Assembly: GCF_014493765.1 (NCBI RefSeq)
Contig: NZ_JACTVJ010000004.1
Location: 186,001-250,000, forward strand
Length of the DNA stretch: 64,000 nucleotides
From: Streptomyces polyasparticus
GTDB lineage: Bacteria > Actinomycetota > Actinomycetes > Streptomycetales > Streptomycetaceae
Direction of reading: 5' to 3'
The position numbers and the translations under genes are program-made. The notes beneath the pieces are model-generated. The model worked only from the letters and a program-made list of their open reading frames with translations, did no database searches and was not told where the DNA came from. Positions 53,281 through 61,490 of this stretch are shown here, one piece after another. Numbering within the stretch: position 1 is the stretch's first letter; each line of letters opens with the position of its first letter.

Positions 53281-53303
53281 ACCGTACGACCCGGCACTGA
53301 CAT
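53281..53303 (-). promoter_or_regulatory. RecA-independent DNA-damage-type promoter of uvrB
   Basis: On the minus strand ATGTCAGTG (53303-53295), 8 bases, TACGGT (53286-53281). It matches TTGTCRGTG-N8-TAnnnT except the first T. The -10 ends 6 bases before the uvrB ATG. Confidence 0.8.
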
Positions 53304-53395
53304 CGGGGCCGGATCGCCGCCGCAGCCCGCCGGGACCGGTGCGGCCCGGCGGCCGCGGCTCACCGTCTCGCGGAGCCGCTCACGGCCTCGCCGGC

Positions 53396-53464
53396 CCCGC
53401 CCACCGGTCCTGGCGTCACCGGCTCACCGGTCCTTGCGGTACCGGCTCACCAGTCCTGTCGGTA
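53396..53464 (-). repeat. 23-bp tandem repeat over the MHYT gene stop codon
   Basis: Three tandem units at 53464-53442, 53441-53419 and 53418-53396. The first contains the last codons YRQDW-stop; the second would read YRKDR-stop. The third is more diverged. Confidence 0.88.
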
Positions 53465-54283
53465 CTGCGAGCCCCTGCGCGAGGCGCCCACGCTGCGCCG
53501 CGGCGCGGGCGGGGCGTTCCTTGCCGCCTGGCCCGCGGGCTGCCAGTCCTGCTTGCCCATGATCATCAGCGGGTCGAACATCACGATCACGCCGGCGAGC
53601 AGCAGGAACGCGAGCGGGCCGACCATCATCGGAGCGAGCAGCTCGGCCGGCGAATCCCCGGCGACCACGCCGGGGGTGCTGTGCAGATGGACGCTGAGCG
53701 CCGCCATGCCGGTGTAGTGCATTCCGCTCACCGCGAGCCCCATGATCAGGCTGGCGCCCAGGCTCCACAGGAAGCCCCGGACCTGGGCGGCGCACCAGAG
53801 CGCGGCCGTCGCGGCGACGACGGCGATGACCACCGAGGCCGCGACCGTGACGGTGTCGTACTCCAGAGCGCCGCGCAGGCGCATGGCGGCCATGCCGAGG
53901 TAGTGCATCGAGGCGACGCCGAGGCCGGTGATCGTGCCGCCTGTGAACAGGGCCATGACCGTGGGCCCTCGATAGCCCACGATGAAGACACCGATGCCGA
54001 CCATGACGATCGCGACGCCGAGACTGGCGAAGGTCAGCGACGGGTCGTAACTGATGGGCGCTTCCTTGACGGTGAAGCCCATCATCGCAATGAAGTGCAT
54101 GGTCCAGATCCCGGAGCCGATGGCCGCGGCGCCGAGCGCCAGCCAGCCAGGCCGCCAGGAGTTTCCCACCACCAGCGACCGCGCCGTGCAGCGCAGCCCG
54201 AGGGCTCCGCCCACACAGGCCATCACGTATGCGGCGATCGGGGTGACCAACCCGTAACTGAATCCGTCGACGGTGCCCTGCAT
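53447..54283 (-). CDS. MHYT-domain integral membrane protein
   Basis: A 278-residue protein with seven predicted membrane helices and three MHYT-type motifs: MHFI near residue 58, MHYL near 125 and MHYT near 189. In this family such motifs are thought to bind copper and sense gases (O2, CO, NO). There is no GGDEF or EAL domain attached, so it is a stand-alone sensor with only a short basic tail. ATG at 54283 (MQGTVDGF) starts just before helix 1. Confidence 0.92.
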   Translation of the reverse strand: MQGTVDGFSYGLVTPIAAYVMACVGGALGLRCTARSLVVGNSWRPGWLALGAAAIGSGIWTMHFIAMMGFTVKEAPISYDPSLTFASLGVAIVMVGIGVFIVGYRGPTVMALFTGGTITGLGVASMHYLGMAAMRLRGALEYDTVTVAASVVIAVVAATAALWCAAQVRGFLWSLGASLIMGLAVSGMHYTGMAALSVHLHSTPGVVAGDSPAELLAPMMVGPLAFLLLAGVIVMFDPLMIMGKQDWQPAGQAARNAPPAPRRSVGASRRGSQYRQDW

Positions 54284-54563
54284 GGTGGGATGACCCCTTC
54301 GCCCCTTTTTGACTGCCCCAGGGGCGCCCCCGCACCCCAACGCACCGCCGGACATATGGCCGGTGCTGAGCAGAGATTAAGGGTCCAAGCGGAACGTACG
54401 AACGATTCTTCGGCAAAATCTCACCGGCTTCGCCAATGGCGGACACCAACATGTTCCGTATTGAGTAACTCCGTTCAACTTGTGGCCAACCTGCACCTGT
54501 CCCCCGTTGCCCCTCGGCTGCCACGCTCGGTCGGTCTTTGCTCGCACGACGTGAGGAGTCCAG

Positions 54564-55457
54564 GTGCACGCACGCACTGCAGCAGCCACGACCGCCGCGC
54601 TCATCGGCGTCGGGGCACTCGTCCTGCCCGCCTCCGCCGCTCCGGCCCACTCCCCCGCGACAGCGACATCCGCGAAAAGCTCCGAGCCGGTCGTCGTGGC
54701 CCATCGCGGAGCCTCGGCGTACGCACCGGAGAACACGCTCGCCGCGATCGACAAGGCCCGCGAACTCGGCTTCACCTGGGTCGAGAACGACGTCCAGCGC
54801 ACCAAGGACGGCAAACTCGTGATCATGCACGACGACTCGCTGGCGCGGACCACCGACGTCGAGCAGGTCTTCCCCGGCCGCTCCCCCTGGAAGGTCGCGG
54901 ACTTCACCGCCGCCGAGATCGCCAAGCTGGACGCGGGCAGCTGGTTCGGCGCCAAGTTCAAGGGCGCGCGCGTGCCGACGCTCGAGCAGTACATGAACCG
55001 CGTGGAGCACAACCGCCAGAAGCTGGTCCTGGAGATCAAGAAGCCCGAGCTCTACCCGGGGATCGAGCGCGACACCCTGCGTGTCCTGCGCAAGACCGGC
55101 TGGCTCGACCGCCGACACGTCAAGCACAAGCTGGTGATCCAGAGCTTCAGCGCGAACTCGGTGAAGGCGGTCCGCGCCCAACGCCCTGACATCAAGACCG
55201 GGTTCCTCGGCACTCCGGCGGTGGCCGATCTGCCCGCATATGCGAAGTTTGCGGACCAGATCAACTCCAACCACGGGACGATCAGCGCGGATTACGTTTC
55301 GGCCATTCACGCGCTGCGCGGTCCGCACGGCAGGCCGCTCGAGATCCTCACGTGGACGGTGGACGACGCGGCGAACGCCCGACGGGCGGCCGGCTTCGGC
55401 GTGAACGGGATCATCACCAACCGGCCCGATGTCGTACGGGAAGCCGTCGCCGACTAG
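54564..55457 (+). CDS. Secreted glycerophosphodiester phosphodiesterase
   Basis: A 297-residue exported hydrolase releasing glycerol-3-phosphate from phospholipid or teichoic acid head groups. Signal peptide HARTAAATTAALIGVGALVL ... AAPA, then VVAHRGASAYAPENT near residue 46 with the catalytic His and metal Glu, ENDVQRTKDGKLVIMHDDSL near 80 with the second His, and NGIITNRPD at the end. GTG at 54564 has GAGGAG 5 bases upstream. Confidence 0.94.
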   Translation: MHARTAAATTAALIGVGALVLPASAAPAHSPATATSAKSSEPVVVAHRGASAYAPENTLAAIDKARELGFTWVENDVQRTKDGKLVIMHDDSLARTTDVEQVFPGRSPWKVADFTAAEIAKLDAGSWFGAKFKGARVPTLEQYMNRVEHNRQKLVLEIKKPELYPGIERDTLRVLRKTGWLDRRHVKHKLVIQSFSANSVKAVRAQRPDIKTGFLGTPAVADLPAYAKFADQINSNHGTISADYVSAIHALRGPHGRPLEILTWTVDDAANARRAAGFGVNGIITNRPDVVREAVAD

Positions 55458-55493
55458 GCCCCGGCCCGCTCTTCGGGCGTCGGCCCGAAGGCG

Positions 55494-55516
55494 TTGTCAG
55501 TGGCCCGCCGTACCGT
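55494..55516 (+). promoter_or_regulatory. RecA-independent DNA-damage-type promoter of ogt
   Basis: TTGTCAGTG (55494-55502), 8 bases, TACCGT (55511-55516), a perfect match to the class. The -10 ends 7 bases before the GTG at 55524, so the transcript should begin at or next to the start codon. Confidence 0.85.
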
Positions 55517-55523
55517 GGTCCGC

Positions 55524-56099
55524 GTGAACTCCGAAGGGCACAACACACAGACCGCGAGCGGCGGGCCGGCCGCCGTCGAGTGGGCCGTCGTCGACAGCGA
55601 CATCGGCCCGCTGCTGCTCGCCGCGACGCAGGACGGGCTGGTCAACGTGGTTTTCCACGCGCACCCGCGGGTGCGCGACAAGGCCGTGGCGGGGCTCGCC
55701 GCGCGGTTCGACGGTGCGGTGGTCCACGCGCCGGATTCGCCGCGTCTCGCCGAGCCCATACGTCAGATGCGGGCGTATCTCGCCGGGCAGCTGCGGGCGT
55801 TCACGCTCGCTCTCGACTGGTCGCTGACCGACGGATTCAACCGCCAGGTGCTGCGCGAGCTGAACGACGGCGTGCCCTACGGGGCGGTCGTCGGGTATGG
55901 AGATCTGGCGGCCCGGGTCGGGCAGCCGGGCGCCGCGCAGGCGGTGGGCGCGGCGATGGGGTCCAACCCGCTGCCCGTCGTGGTGCCCTGCCACCGGGTC
56001 GTGGAGCGCGACGGCGGAATCGGGGGTTTCGGCGGGGGTCTGGAGACGAAGCGGAAGCTGCTCGCCTTGGAAGGGGTGCTGCCGGAGCCGCTGTTCTGA
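55524..56099 (+). CDS. ogt: Methylated-DNA--protein-cysteine methyltransferase
   Basis: Suicide repair enzyme that takes alkyl groups from O6-alkylguanine. The 191-residue protein has the active-site PCHRV near residue 156, VVGYGDLAARVG near 120 and GAAMGSNPLPV before the Cys. Upstream in-frame starts exist at 55494 and 55500, but these lie inside the promoter; GTG at 55524 fits a leaderless mRNA. Induction by DNA damage is predicted. Confidence 0.94.
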   Translation: MNSEGHNTQTASGGPAAVEWAVVDSDIGPLLLAATQDGLVNVVFHAHPRVRDKAVAGLAARFDGAVVHAPDSPRLAEPIRQMRAYLAGQLRAFTLALDWSLTDGFNRQVLRELNDGVPYGAVVGYGDLAARVGQPGAAQAVGAAMGSNPLPVVVPCHRVVERDGGIGGFGGGLETKRKLLALEGVLPEPLF

Positions 56100-56196
56100 G
56101 GCGGCCGGTCCCGGGGACGGGTGCACCCGCGGGTCCGGCGCCCATACGCACCGCCCGCCCTGCCGCGCCGCCCACGCCGCCTGGCACACTGCGCCG

Positions 56197-57489
56197 GTGA
56201 CCTCCACCGATCCCGCCCACATATCGATCACGCCGGAGCAGGTGCCCGCGCTGCGCCGGCGGACCAACGCCGTGCTGATCGCCAGCCAGATCCTGGGCGG
56301 GCTCGGCGTCGCGACCGGGATCGCCCTGGCCGCCGTCCTCGCCCAGGAGGTCAGCGGCACCGAGGCGCTCTCGGGGCTCGCTCCCACCGCGATGGTGGCC
56401 GGCACAGCGATCCTGTCGATGCCGCTGGCCGCGCTGATGACCCGGCGCGGACGACGGCCGGGGCTCGTACTGGCGTATGTGATCGGGGCGTTGGGCGCGG
56501 GGGTCGTGGTGCTCGCCGCCTCGATCGGGAACTTTCCGCTGCTGCTCGTCGGCATGGCCGGCTTCGGTGCCGCGTCCTCCGCCAATCTGCAGGCCAGGTT
56601 CGCAGCGGCCGATCTCGCCGAACCGCAGCACCGGGCGCGGGCGATCTCCAATGTCGTCTGGGCCACGACCATCGGCGCCGTCCTCGGCCCCAACATCGCC
56701 GCGCCCGCGGGCCGCAGCGTCACAGGGCTCGGCATCCCCGAGGCGTCGGGCCCGTTCCTGTGGGCGACAGGAGTGTTCCTCATATCGGCCGTGCTCGTCG
56801 CCGTACTGCTGCGGCCCGATCCGCTGCTCACCGCCCGCGCGCTGGAACCCGAGGCGGACAGCTCGCCGCAGGGCCGCTCGCTGCGCGCCGGACTCGCCGC
56901 GGTGGCCGCCTCACCGCGGGCCCGGCTCGCGCTCGTGACGGTCGCCGTCTCGCACACCGCGATGGTCTCGATCATGTCGATGACCCCGGTCGACCTGGGC
57001 CACCACGGCGCGGACATCGATCTGATCGGTCTGGTGATCAGCGGCCATATCGCCGGCATGTACGCGTTCTCACCGGTGATGGGCCGCCTCTCGGACCGCC
57101 TCGGGCGGCTCTCCGTGATCTCCCTGGCCGTCTCGCTGCTCGCCGTCGCGGCCCTGCTCGCCGGCACCGCGGGCCCGAACCACACCCAGACCGCCATCGG
57201 CCTGTTCGTCCTCGGCCTCGGCTGGTCGGCCGGTCTGGTCTCGGGCTCCGCCCTGCTCACCGACTCCGTGCCGCAGCCGGCCCGGGCCGCCGCGCAGGGT
57301 CTGTCGGACCTGACCATGAACACGGCGGCGGGCGTGGGCGGCGCCGCGGCCGGCCTGATCGTGGCGCAGGCGAGCTACGGCTGGCTCAACCTGATCGCCG
57401 CCGTACTGCTGCTTCCCCTGGCCGCGCTCGCGGTGCTCACGCCGCGGTGGGCACCCAAGGCCAAGCAAGCGCCGGACGCGGCAGCCTGA
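56197..57489 (+). CDS. MFS transporter
   Basis: A 430-residue transporter with 12 hydrophobic segments, LMTRRGRRPGLVLAYVIGALG near residue 80 as the loop 2-3 motif, and VMGRLSDRLGRLSVISLAV near 295 as its repeat. The pattern is that of the drug-efflux-like MFS_1 group. The GTG at 56197 starts a hydrophilic 25-residue leader. It follows ogt by 97 bases on the same strand and might share its transcript. Substrate unknown. Confidence 0.87.
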   Translation: MTSTDPAHISITPEQVPALRRRTNAVLIASQILGGLGVATGIALAAVLAQEVSGTEALSGLAPTAMVAGTAILSMPLAALMTRRGRRPGLVLAYVIGALGAGVVVLAASIGNFPLLLVGMAGFGAASSANLQARFAAADLAEPQHRARAISNVVWATTIGAVLGPNIAAPAGRSVTGLGIPEASGPFLWATGVFLISAVLVAVLLRPDPLLTARALEPEADSSPQGRSLRAGLAAVAASPRARLALVTVAVSHTAMVSIMSMTPVDLGHHGADIDLIGLVISGHIAGMYAFSPVMGRLSDRLGRLSVISLAVSLLAVAALLAGTAGPNHTQTAIGLFVLGLGWSAGLVSGSALLTDSVPQPARAAAQGLSDLTMNTAAGVGGAAAGLIVAQASYGWLNLIAAVLLLPLAALAVLTPRWAPKAKQAPDAAA

Positions 57490-57512
57490 CCGCCCGGGGA
57501 GGCCGGCTCACG

Positions 57513-57600
57513 TCAGAGGCCGATCCCATCAAGCGGCCCATTAAGCGGCCTATCAAAGCGGCCCATCAATCAGAGGCCGATCACGTCAGAGGCTGATGTG
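57513..57600 (-). repeat. Repeats around the cupin gene stop codon
   Basis: GCCTCTGA-type blocks (minus strand), the last codons of the cupin gene with its stop, recur at about 57586, 57570 and 57513. Between the last two are three 12-13 base units of the form ATCAAGCGGCCC (57528-57565). Confidence 0.8.
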
Positions 57601-57972
57601 GTACGCCTTGCGCAGCGTCTCGTGCACGGTCCAGGTCGTACGGTCCCCTTCGCGCAGCACCGCCGCCACACCAGGACCGAGTTCGAGGACGTCCCCGCCC
57701 TCGACGGCCACGGTCGCCCGCCCGCTCACCACCACGAACAGCTCGTTCGCCTCGGTGTCGGTGACCACGCCCGGGGTGATCTGCCAGATGCCGCGCAGCT
57801 GCTTGCCGTCCGGCGACTCCCACAGGACCTTGCCGGTCACCTCGGGCGTACCGGAAACGATCTGTGCGGGGTCGAGCAGCTCGGGTTCGAGCTCGGCGTC
57901 CGGGATGTGCACCGCGAAGGAGGCGGGAGCGACATCGTCGGCGGCACGGGTGGATTCAAGATCAGTCGTCAT
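57586..57972 (-). CDS. Cupin-domain protein
   Basis: A 128-residue single-domain cupin. The core is GIWQITPGVVTDTEANELFVVVSGRATVAVEGGDVLELGPGVAAVLREGD at about 60-108, with Glu and Val where classical metal-binding cupins have His, so metal binding is uncertain. It resembles DUF861-type (EutQ/ureidoglycine-like) cupins. It converges on the MFS gene and is divergent from the dehydrogenase gene. Function unknown. Confidence 0.85.
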   Translation of the reverse strand: MTTDLESTRAADDVAPASFAVHIPDAELEPELLDPAQIVSGTPEVTGKVLWESPDGKQLRGIWQITPGVVTDTEANELFVVVSGRATVAVEGGDVLELGPGVAAVLREGDRTTWTVHETLRKAYHISL

Positions 57973-58174
57973 GGCCGGTCACTCTAGAGACCCCCGTCCC
58001 CGCCCTCCCCGCCGGGCTGTACGAACCGGCCCGATTACCCCTCCGCACCCCCTGGCCGCCTTCCCTCCCCGGTAGCAGACTCCGCCATGCGCACAGGCCG
58101 TTCGAGCCGCGGGCGCGCCCGCCCGTGAGCTCCGTACATCCGCTGCCAGAAGCCGAAGGGACGGCGATCGAGCC

Positions 58175-59401
58175 ATGAGCGGAAACAGGGCAGTCGCGTA
58201 TCTCAAGCCGGGAGCCGTGGAAGTCAGGACCATCGACTACCCGACGCTTGAACTCCAGGACGGGCCGGGGGTCGCACCCGAGAACGTCGGCCGCACATGC
58301 CGGCACGGTGTGATCCTCAAGGTCCTGGCCACCAATATCTGCGGCAGCGACCAGCACATGGTCCGCGGCCGCACCACCGCGCCCGAGGGCCTTGTGCTCG
58401 GGCATGAGATCACCGGAGAGGTCGTCGAATGCGGTCCCGATGTGGAGACCATCGCGACCGGTGACATCGTCTCGGTGCCGTTCAACATCGCCTGCGGCCG
58501 CTGCCGCAACTGCAAGGAGAGCAAGACCGGACTCTGCCTGAACGTCAACCCGGCACGCCCCGGGGCGGCTTATGGCTATGTCGACATGGGCGGCTGGGTC
58601 GGCGGACAGGCCGAGTACGTCATGATCCCGTACGCGGACTTCAATCTGCTCAAGTTCCCCGACCGGGACCAGGCGCGCGCGAAGCTCCTCGACCTGACCA
58701 TGCTGTCCGACATCTTCCCGACCGGCTTCCACGGCGCGGTCACCGCCGGCACCAAGGTCGGCTCGACGGTGTACGTGGCCGGGGCCGGGCCCGTCGGGCT
58801 CGCGGCCGCGGCATCGGCGCAGCTGCTCGGCGCGGCCGTGGTGATCGTCGGCGATCTCAACGCCGAACGCCTCGCCCAGGCCCGGAGTTTCGGCTGCGAG
58901 ACGATCGACCTCACCCGCGGCAACGTGGAGGAGCAGATCGCCCAGATCCTCGGCGAGCCCGAGGTGGACGCCGCGGTGGACGCGGTCGGGTTCGAGGCAC
59001 GGGCGCACGGCCCGGACGCGCCCGAGGCACCCGCCACGGTGCTCAACTCCCTGATGGGCATGGTCCGCGCGGGCGGCGCGCTCGGCATCCCCGGTCTCTA
59101 TGTGACCGACGACCCGGGCGGTGTCGACCAGGACGCCCGCAGCGGCACGCTCAAGGTGCGGCTCGGCCTGGGCTGGGCCAAGAGCCATCGCTTCACCACG
59201 GGGCAGTGCCCGGTGATGAAGTACCACCACGGTCTGATGATGGCGATCCTGCACGAGCGTGTGCACATCGCGAAGGCCGTGAACGCCACGGTGATCGGGA
59301 TCGAGGACGCCCCGCGCGGCTACGCCGAGTTCGACCAGGGCGCCAGCCGTAAGTACGTACTGAATCCGCATGGAGCACTGGACGGCGTACGTCCCGTCTG
59401 A
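58175..59401 (+). CDS. fdhA: Glutathione-independent formaldehyde dehydrogenase-type zinc ADH
   Basis: A 408-residue zinc-dependent medium-chain dehydrogenase. Catalytic zinc Cys in ATNICGSDQHMVRG near 48 and GHEITGEV near 70; structural zinc in CGRCRNCKESKTGLC near 108; Rossmann motif GAGPVGLAAAASAQLLGA near 203. The insert AYGYVDMGGWVGGQAEYVM and the tail match Pseudomonas-type formaldehyde dismutase/dehydrogenase. ATG at 58175 is the clear start. It would oxidise formaldehyde with NAD. Confidence 0.92.
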   Translation: MSGNRAVAYLKPGAVEVRTIDYPTLELQDGPGVAPENVGRTCRHGVILKVLATNICGSDQHMVRGRTTAPEGLVLGHEITGEVVECGPDVETIATGDIVSVPFNIACGRCRNCKESKTGLCLNVNPARPGAAYGYVDMGGWVGGQAEYVMIPYADFNLLKFPDRDQARAKLLDLTMLSDIFPTGFHGAVTAGTKVGSTVYVAGAGPVGLAAAASAQLLGAAVVIVGDLNAERLAQARSFGCETIDLTRGNVEEQIAQILGEPEVDAAVDAVGFEARAHGPDAPEAPATVLNSLMGMVRAGGALGIPGLYVTDDPGGVDQDARSGTLKVRLGLGWAKSHRFTTGQCPVMKYHHGLMMAILHERVHIAKAVNATVIGIEDAPRGYAEFDQGASRKYVLNPHGALDGVRPV

Positions 59402-59524
59402 GCCAGTCGCGTGCCCGCGCATCCGTGAGGGTGCGCGGGCACGCCCGTGCCGCGGCGGTTTGGCGGTCCGCCGCGCTCGCCAAGGATGAAGGGGACACGA
59501 CGAATGTGCTCGACGAGGGGAGAC

Positions 59525-60430
59525 ATGCGCGTGCTGGTGGTTTCCGCTGAGGTACGGGACGCGATCGCGGGGCGGCGTCCGGTCGTGGCCCTCGAGTCGA
59601 CGATCATCGCGCATGGGCTGCCACGCCCGCGCAATCTCGAAGTCGCCCTGGAATTCGAGGAGTCGGTACGGGAAGAGGGCGCGGTACCCGCCACCATCGC
59701 CGTGGTCGACGGCCAGGCCAGGATCGGCCTGGACAAGCAGCAGCTGGAGCGGATCGCGGCCGGCGAGAGCGTACGCAAGCTCGGCCAGCGCGATCTGCCG
59801 CTCGCCCTGGCGACGGGCACGACCGGGGCGACCACCGTGTCCGGTACGGCTTTTCTGGCCGCCCACGCCGGCATCCGGATCTTCGCGACCGGCGGACTCG
59901 GCGGCGTGCACCGGCAGTGGACCACCACCCAGGACGAGTCGGCCGACCTGGGGCTGCTCGCGCGGACCCGGATCGCGGTGGTCTGCGCGGGAGTGAAGTC
60001 GATCCTCGACGTACCGGCGACGCTCGAACGTCTGGAGACGCTGGGCGTAGCGGTGGCCGGCTATCGCACGGAACGTTTCCCCGGGTTCTATGTGGCCGAT
60101 TCGGGTCAGCCGGTGGACTGGTCGCTGCACTCCCCCGCGGATGTGGCCGCGGTGCTGCACGCGCAGGACGAACTCGGCGGTCCCGACGCGGCGTTGATCG
60201 TCGCCAATCCGGTTCCGGTCGCGGACCAGCTCGATCCCGCGCTCCACGACCGGGTCCTGGACGAGGCCTTGCGGGCCTGCGAGGAGCAAGGGGTGACGGG
60301 CCAGGCGGTCACGCCGTTCCTTCTGGACTTCCTCGTACGGCGCACCAAGGGGGCCTCTCTGCGCGCCAATCTCGCGGCGGTACGCGGGAATGTCCGCCTT
60401 GCGGCACGGATCGCGTCGGCGTGGGTGTGA
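59525..60430 (+). CDS. psuG: Pseudouridine-5'-phosphate glycosidase
   Basis: Breaks the C-glycosidic bond of pseudouridine 5'-phosphate to uracil and ribose 5-phosphate. The 301-residue protein has VVALESTIIAHGLPRPRNLE near residue 20, GTTGATTVSGTA near 100, FATGGLGGVHR near 120 and the catalytic lysine in VVCAGVKSILD near 155. ATG at 59525 follows GAGGGGAG; an ATG at 59504 behind AAGGGGA is also possible. It overlaps the kinase downstream by 4 bases, the expected PsuG-PsuK pair. Confidence 0.94.
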   Translation: MRVLVVSAEVRDAIAGRRPVVALESTIIAHGLPRPRNLEVALEFEESVREEGAVPATIAVVDGQARIGLDKQQLERIAAGESVRKLGQRDLPLALATGTTGATTVSGTAFLAAHAGIRIFATGGLGGVHRQWTTTQDESADLGLLARTRIAVVCAGVKSILDVPATLERLETLGVAVAGYRTERFPGFYVADSGQPVDWSLHSPADVAAVLHAQDELGGPDAALIVANPVPVADQLDPALHDRVLDEALRACEEQGVTGQAVTPFLLDFLVRRTKGASLRANLAAVRGNVRLAARIASAWV

Positions 60431-61416
60431 GCGGGGGCGCGGGGTTGCGGGCCGAGCGCGGCAAAGGTCACGAGGGGCTGCGGGCCGAGCGCGGCAAGGG
60501 GCTGCTCGTCCTGGGTGATGTGGTCACCGATGTGGTGGCCTGCCATCCGGATCCGCTCGCGCCCGGCACGGACACCGCGGCCGCGATCCGGTCGGTGCCG
60601 GGCGGCGCGGGCGCCAACGTGGCCTGCTGGGCGGCGTACCGGGGCCTGGCGGACGTGCGGTTCGCGGGCCGCGTCGGGGCGGATGCGGCACAGTGGCATG
60701 CGCGCCGGCTGACCGATGCGGGCGTACGGGCGCATCTCGTCGTCGACGAGGAAGCGCCGACCGGAACAGTGGTGTGCCTGGTGAACGGGGCCGCGGGAGC
60801 CGAACGCACCTTTCTCACCGACAGTGGTGCGGTACTGCGGCTGCGGCCGGGGGATGTGCCGCCCGCGTTGTTCGACGGAGTGGGCCATCTCCATGTCTCG
60901 GGCTATCTGTTCTTCGCCGAGTCGAGCCGGGCGGCCGCGGTAGAGGCCATCCGTACGGCGCGTGAGCGGGGCATCGGTGTCAGCGTGGACCCGGCGTCAG
61001 CCGGGTTTCTCGCCCAGACGGGGGTCGGGAGGTTCCTGGACGCCGTGGCGGGCGTGACGGTGCTGCTGCCCAGCCATGACGAGGCGCGCTGTCTGACCGG
61101 GCGTACGGAACCGGTCGCGGCCGCCTGCCAGTTGAGCAGGCGGTTCCCGCTGGTCGTCGCCAAGCAGGGGGCTCAGGGTGCGCTGATCTGCCGGGCTGGA
61201 GAGGTGGTCGCGCGGATCCCCGCGGCGCCCGGCGCGACGGCGGTGGACACGACCGGGGCGGGCGACGCGTTCACGGGTGCGTTCCTGGCGGCCCGGCTAG
61301 CGGGGGCGTCGGACGCGGAGGCCGTGGCGCAGGGATGCCGGGCGGGGGCCGACGCGGTCGTGCGGGTGGGGGCGCGGCCGCCCGTGGTGCGCGACCGCCA
61401 CCCGGCGGGGGCCTGA
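60427..61416 (+). CDS. PfkB-family carbohydrate kinase, probable pseudouridine kinase
   Basis: A 329-residue ribokinase-fold sugar kinase. PGGAGANVACWAAYRG near residue 57, and the PfkB signature 2 DTTGAGDAFTGAFLAARLAG near 273 with the catalytic Asp. Overlap with psuG (GTGA) suggests it phosphorylates pseudouridine or makes the glycosidase substrate. The first 20 residues are odd: LRAERGKG occurs twice from a 33-base duplication before the real fold starts at LLVLGDVVTD, so a later start is possible. Confidence 0.85.
   Translation: MSGGAGLRAERGKGHEGLRAERGKGLLVLGDVVTDVVACHPDPLAPGTDTAAAIRSVPGGAGANVACWAAYRGLADVRFAGRVGADAAQWHARRLTDAGVRAHLVVDEEAPTGTVVCLVNGAAGAERTFLTDSGAVLRLRPGDVPPALFDGVGHLHVSGYLFFAESSRAAAVEAIRTARERGIGVSVDPASAGFLAQTGVGRFLDAVAGVTVLLPSHDEARCLTGRTEPVAAACQLSRRFPLVVAKQGAQGALICRAGEVVARIPAAPGATAVDTTGAGDAFTGAFLAARLAGASDAEAVAQGCRAGADAVVRVGARPPVVRDRHPAGA
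60446..60500 (+). repeat. 33-bp duplication at the start of the PfkB kinase gene
   Basis: TGCGGGCCGAGCGCGGCAA occurs at 60446 and again at 60479, 33 bases apart and in frame. Confidence 0.85.
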
Positions 61417-61490
61417 GCCGTCAGGTCTCCGCCGGGAGGCGACCCGAGCCGTCAAGTCTCCGCCGGGAGGCGCCCGAGCCGTCAGGTCTT
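61415..61490. repeat. 30/31-bp repeat over the methyltransferase stop codon
   Basis: Units beginning GAGCCGTCARGTCTCCGCC start at 61415, 61446 and 61476 (third partial). The kinase stop (TGA at 61414-61416) is at the left edge and the methyltransferase stop (61484-61482) is in the last unit; each unit carries a copy of the TGA on the minus strand. Confidence 0.9.
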
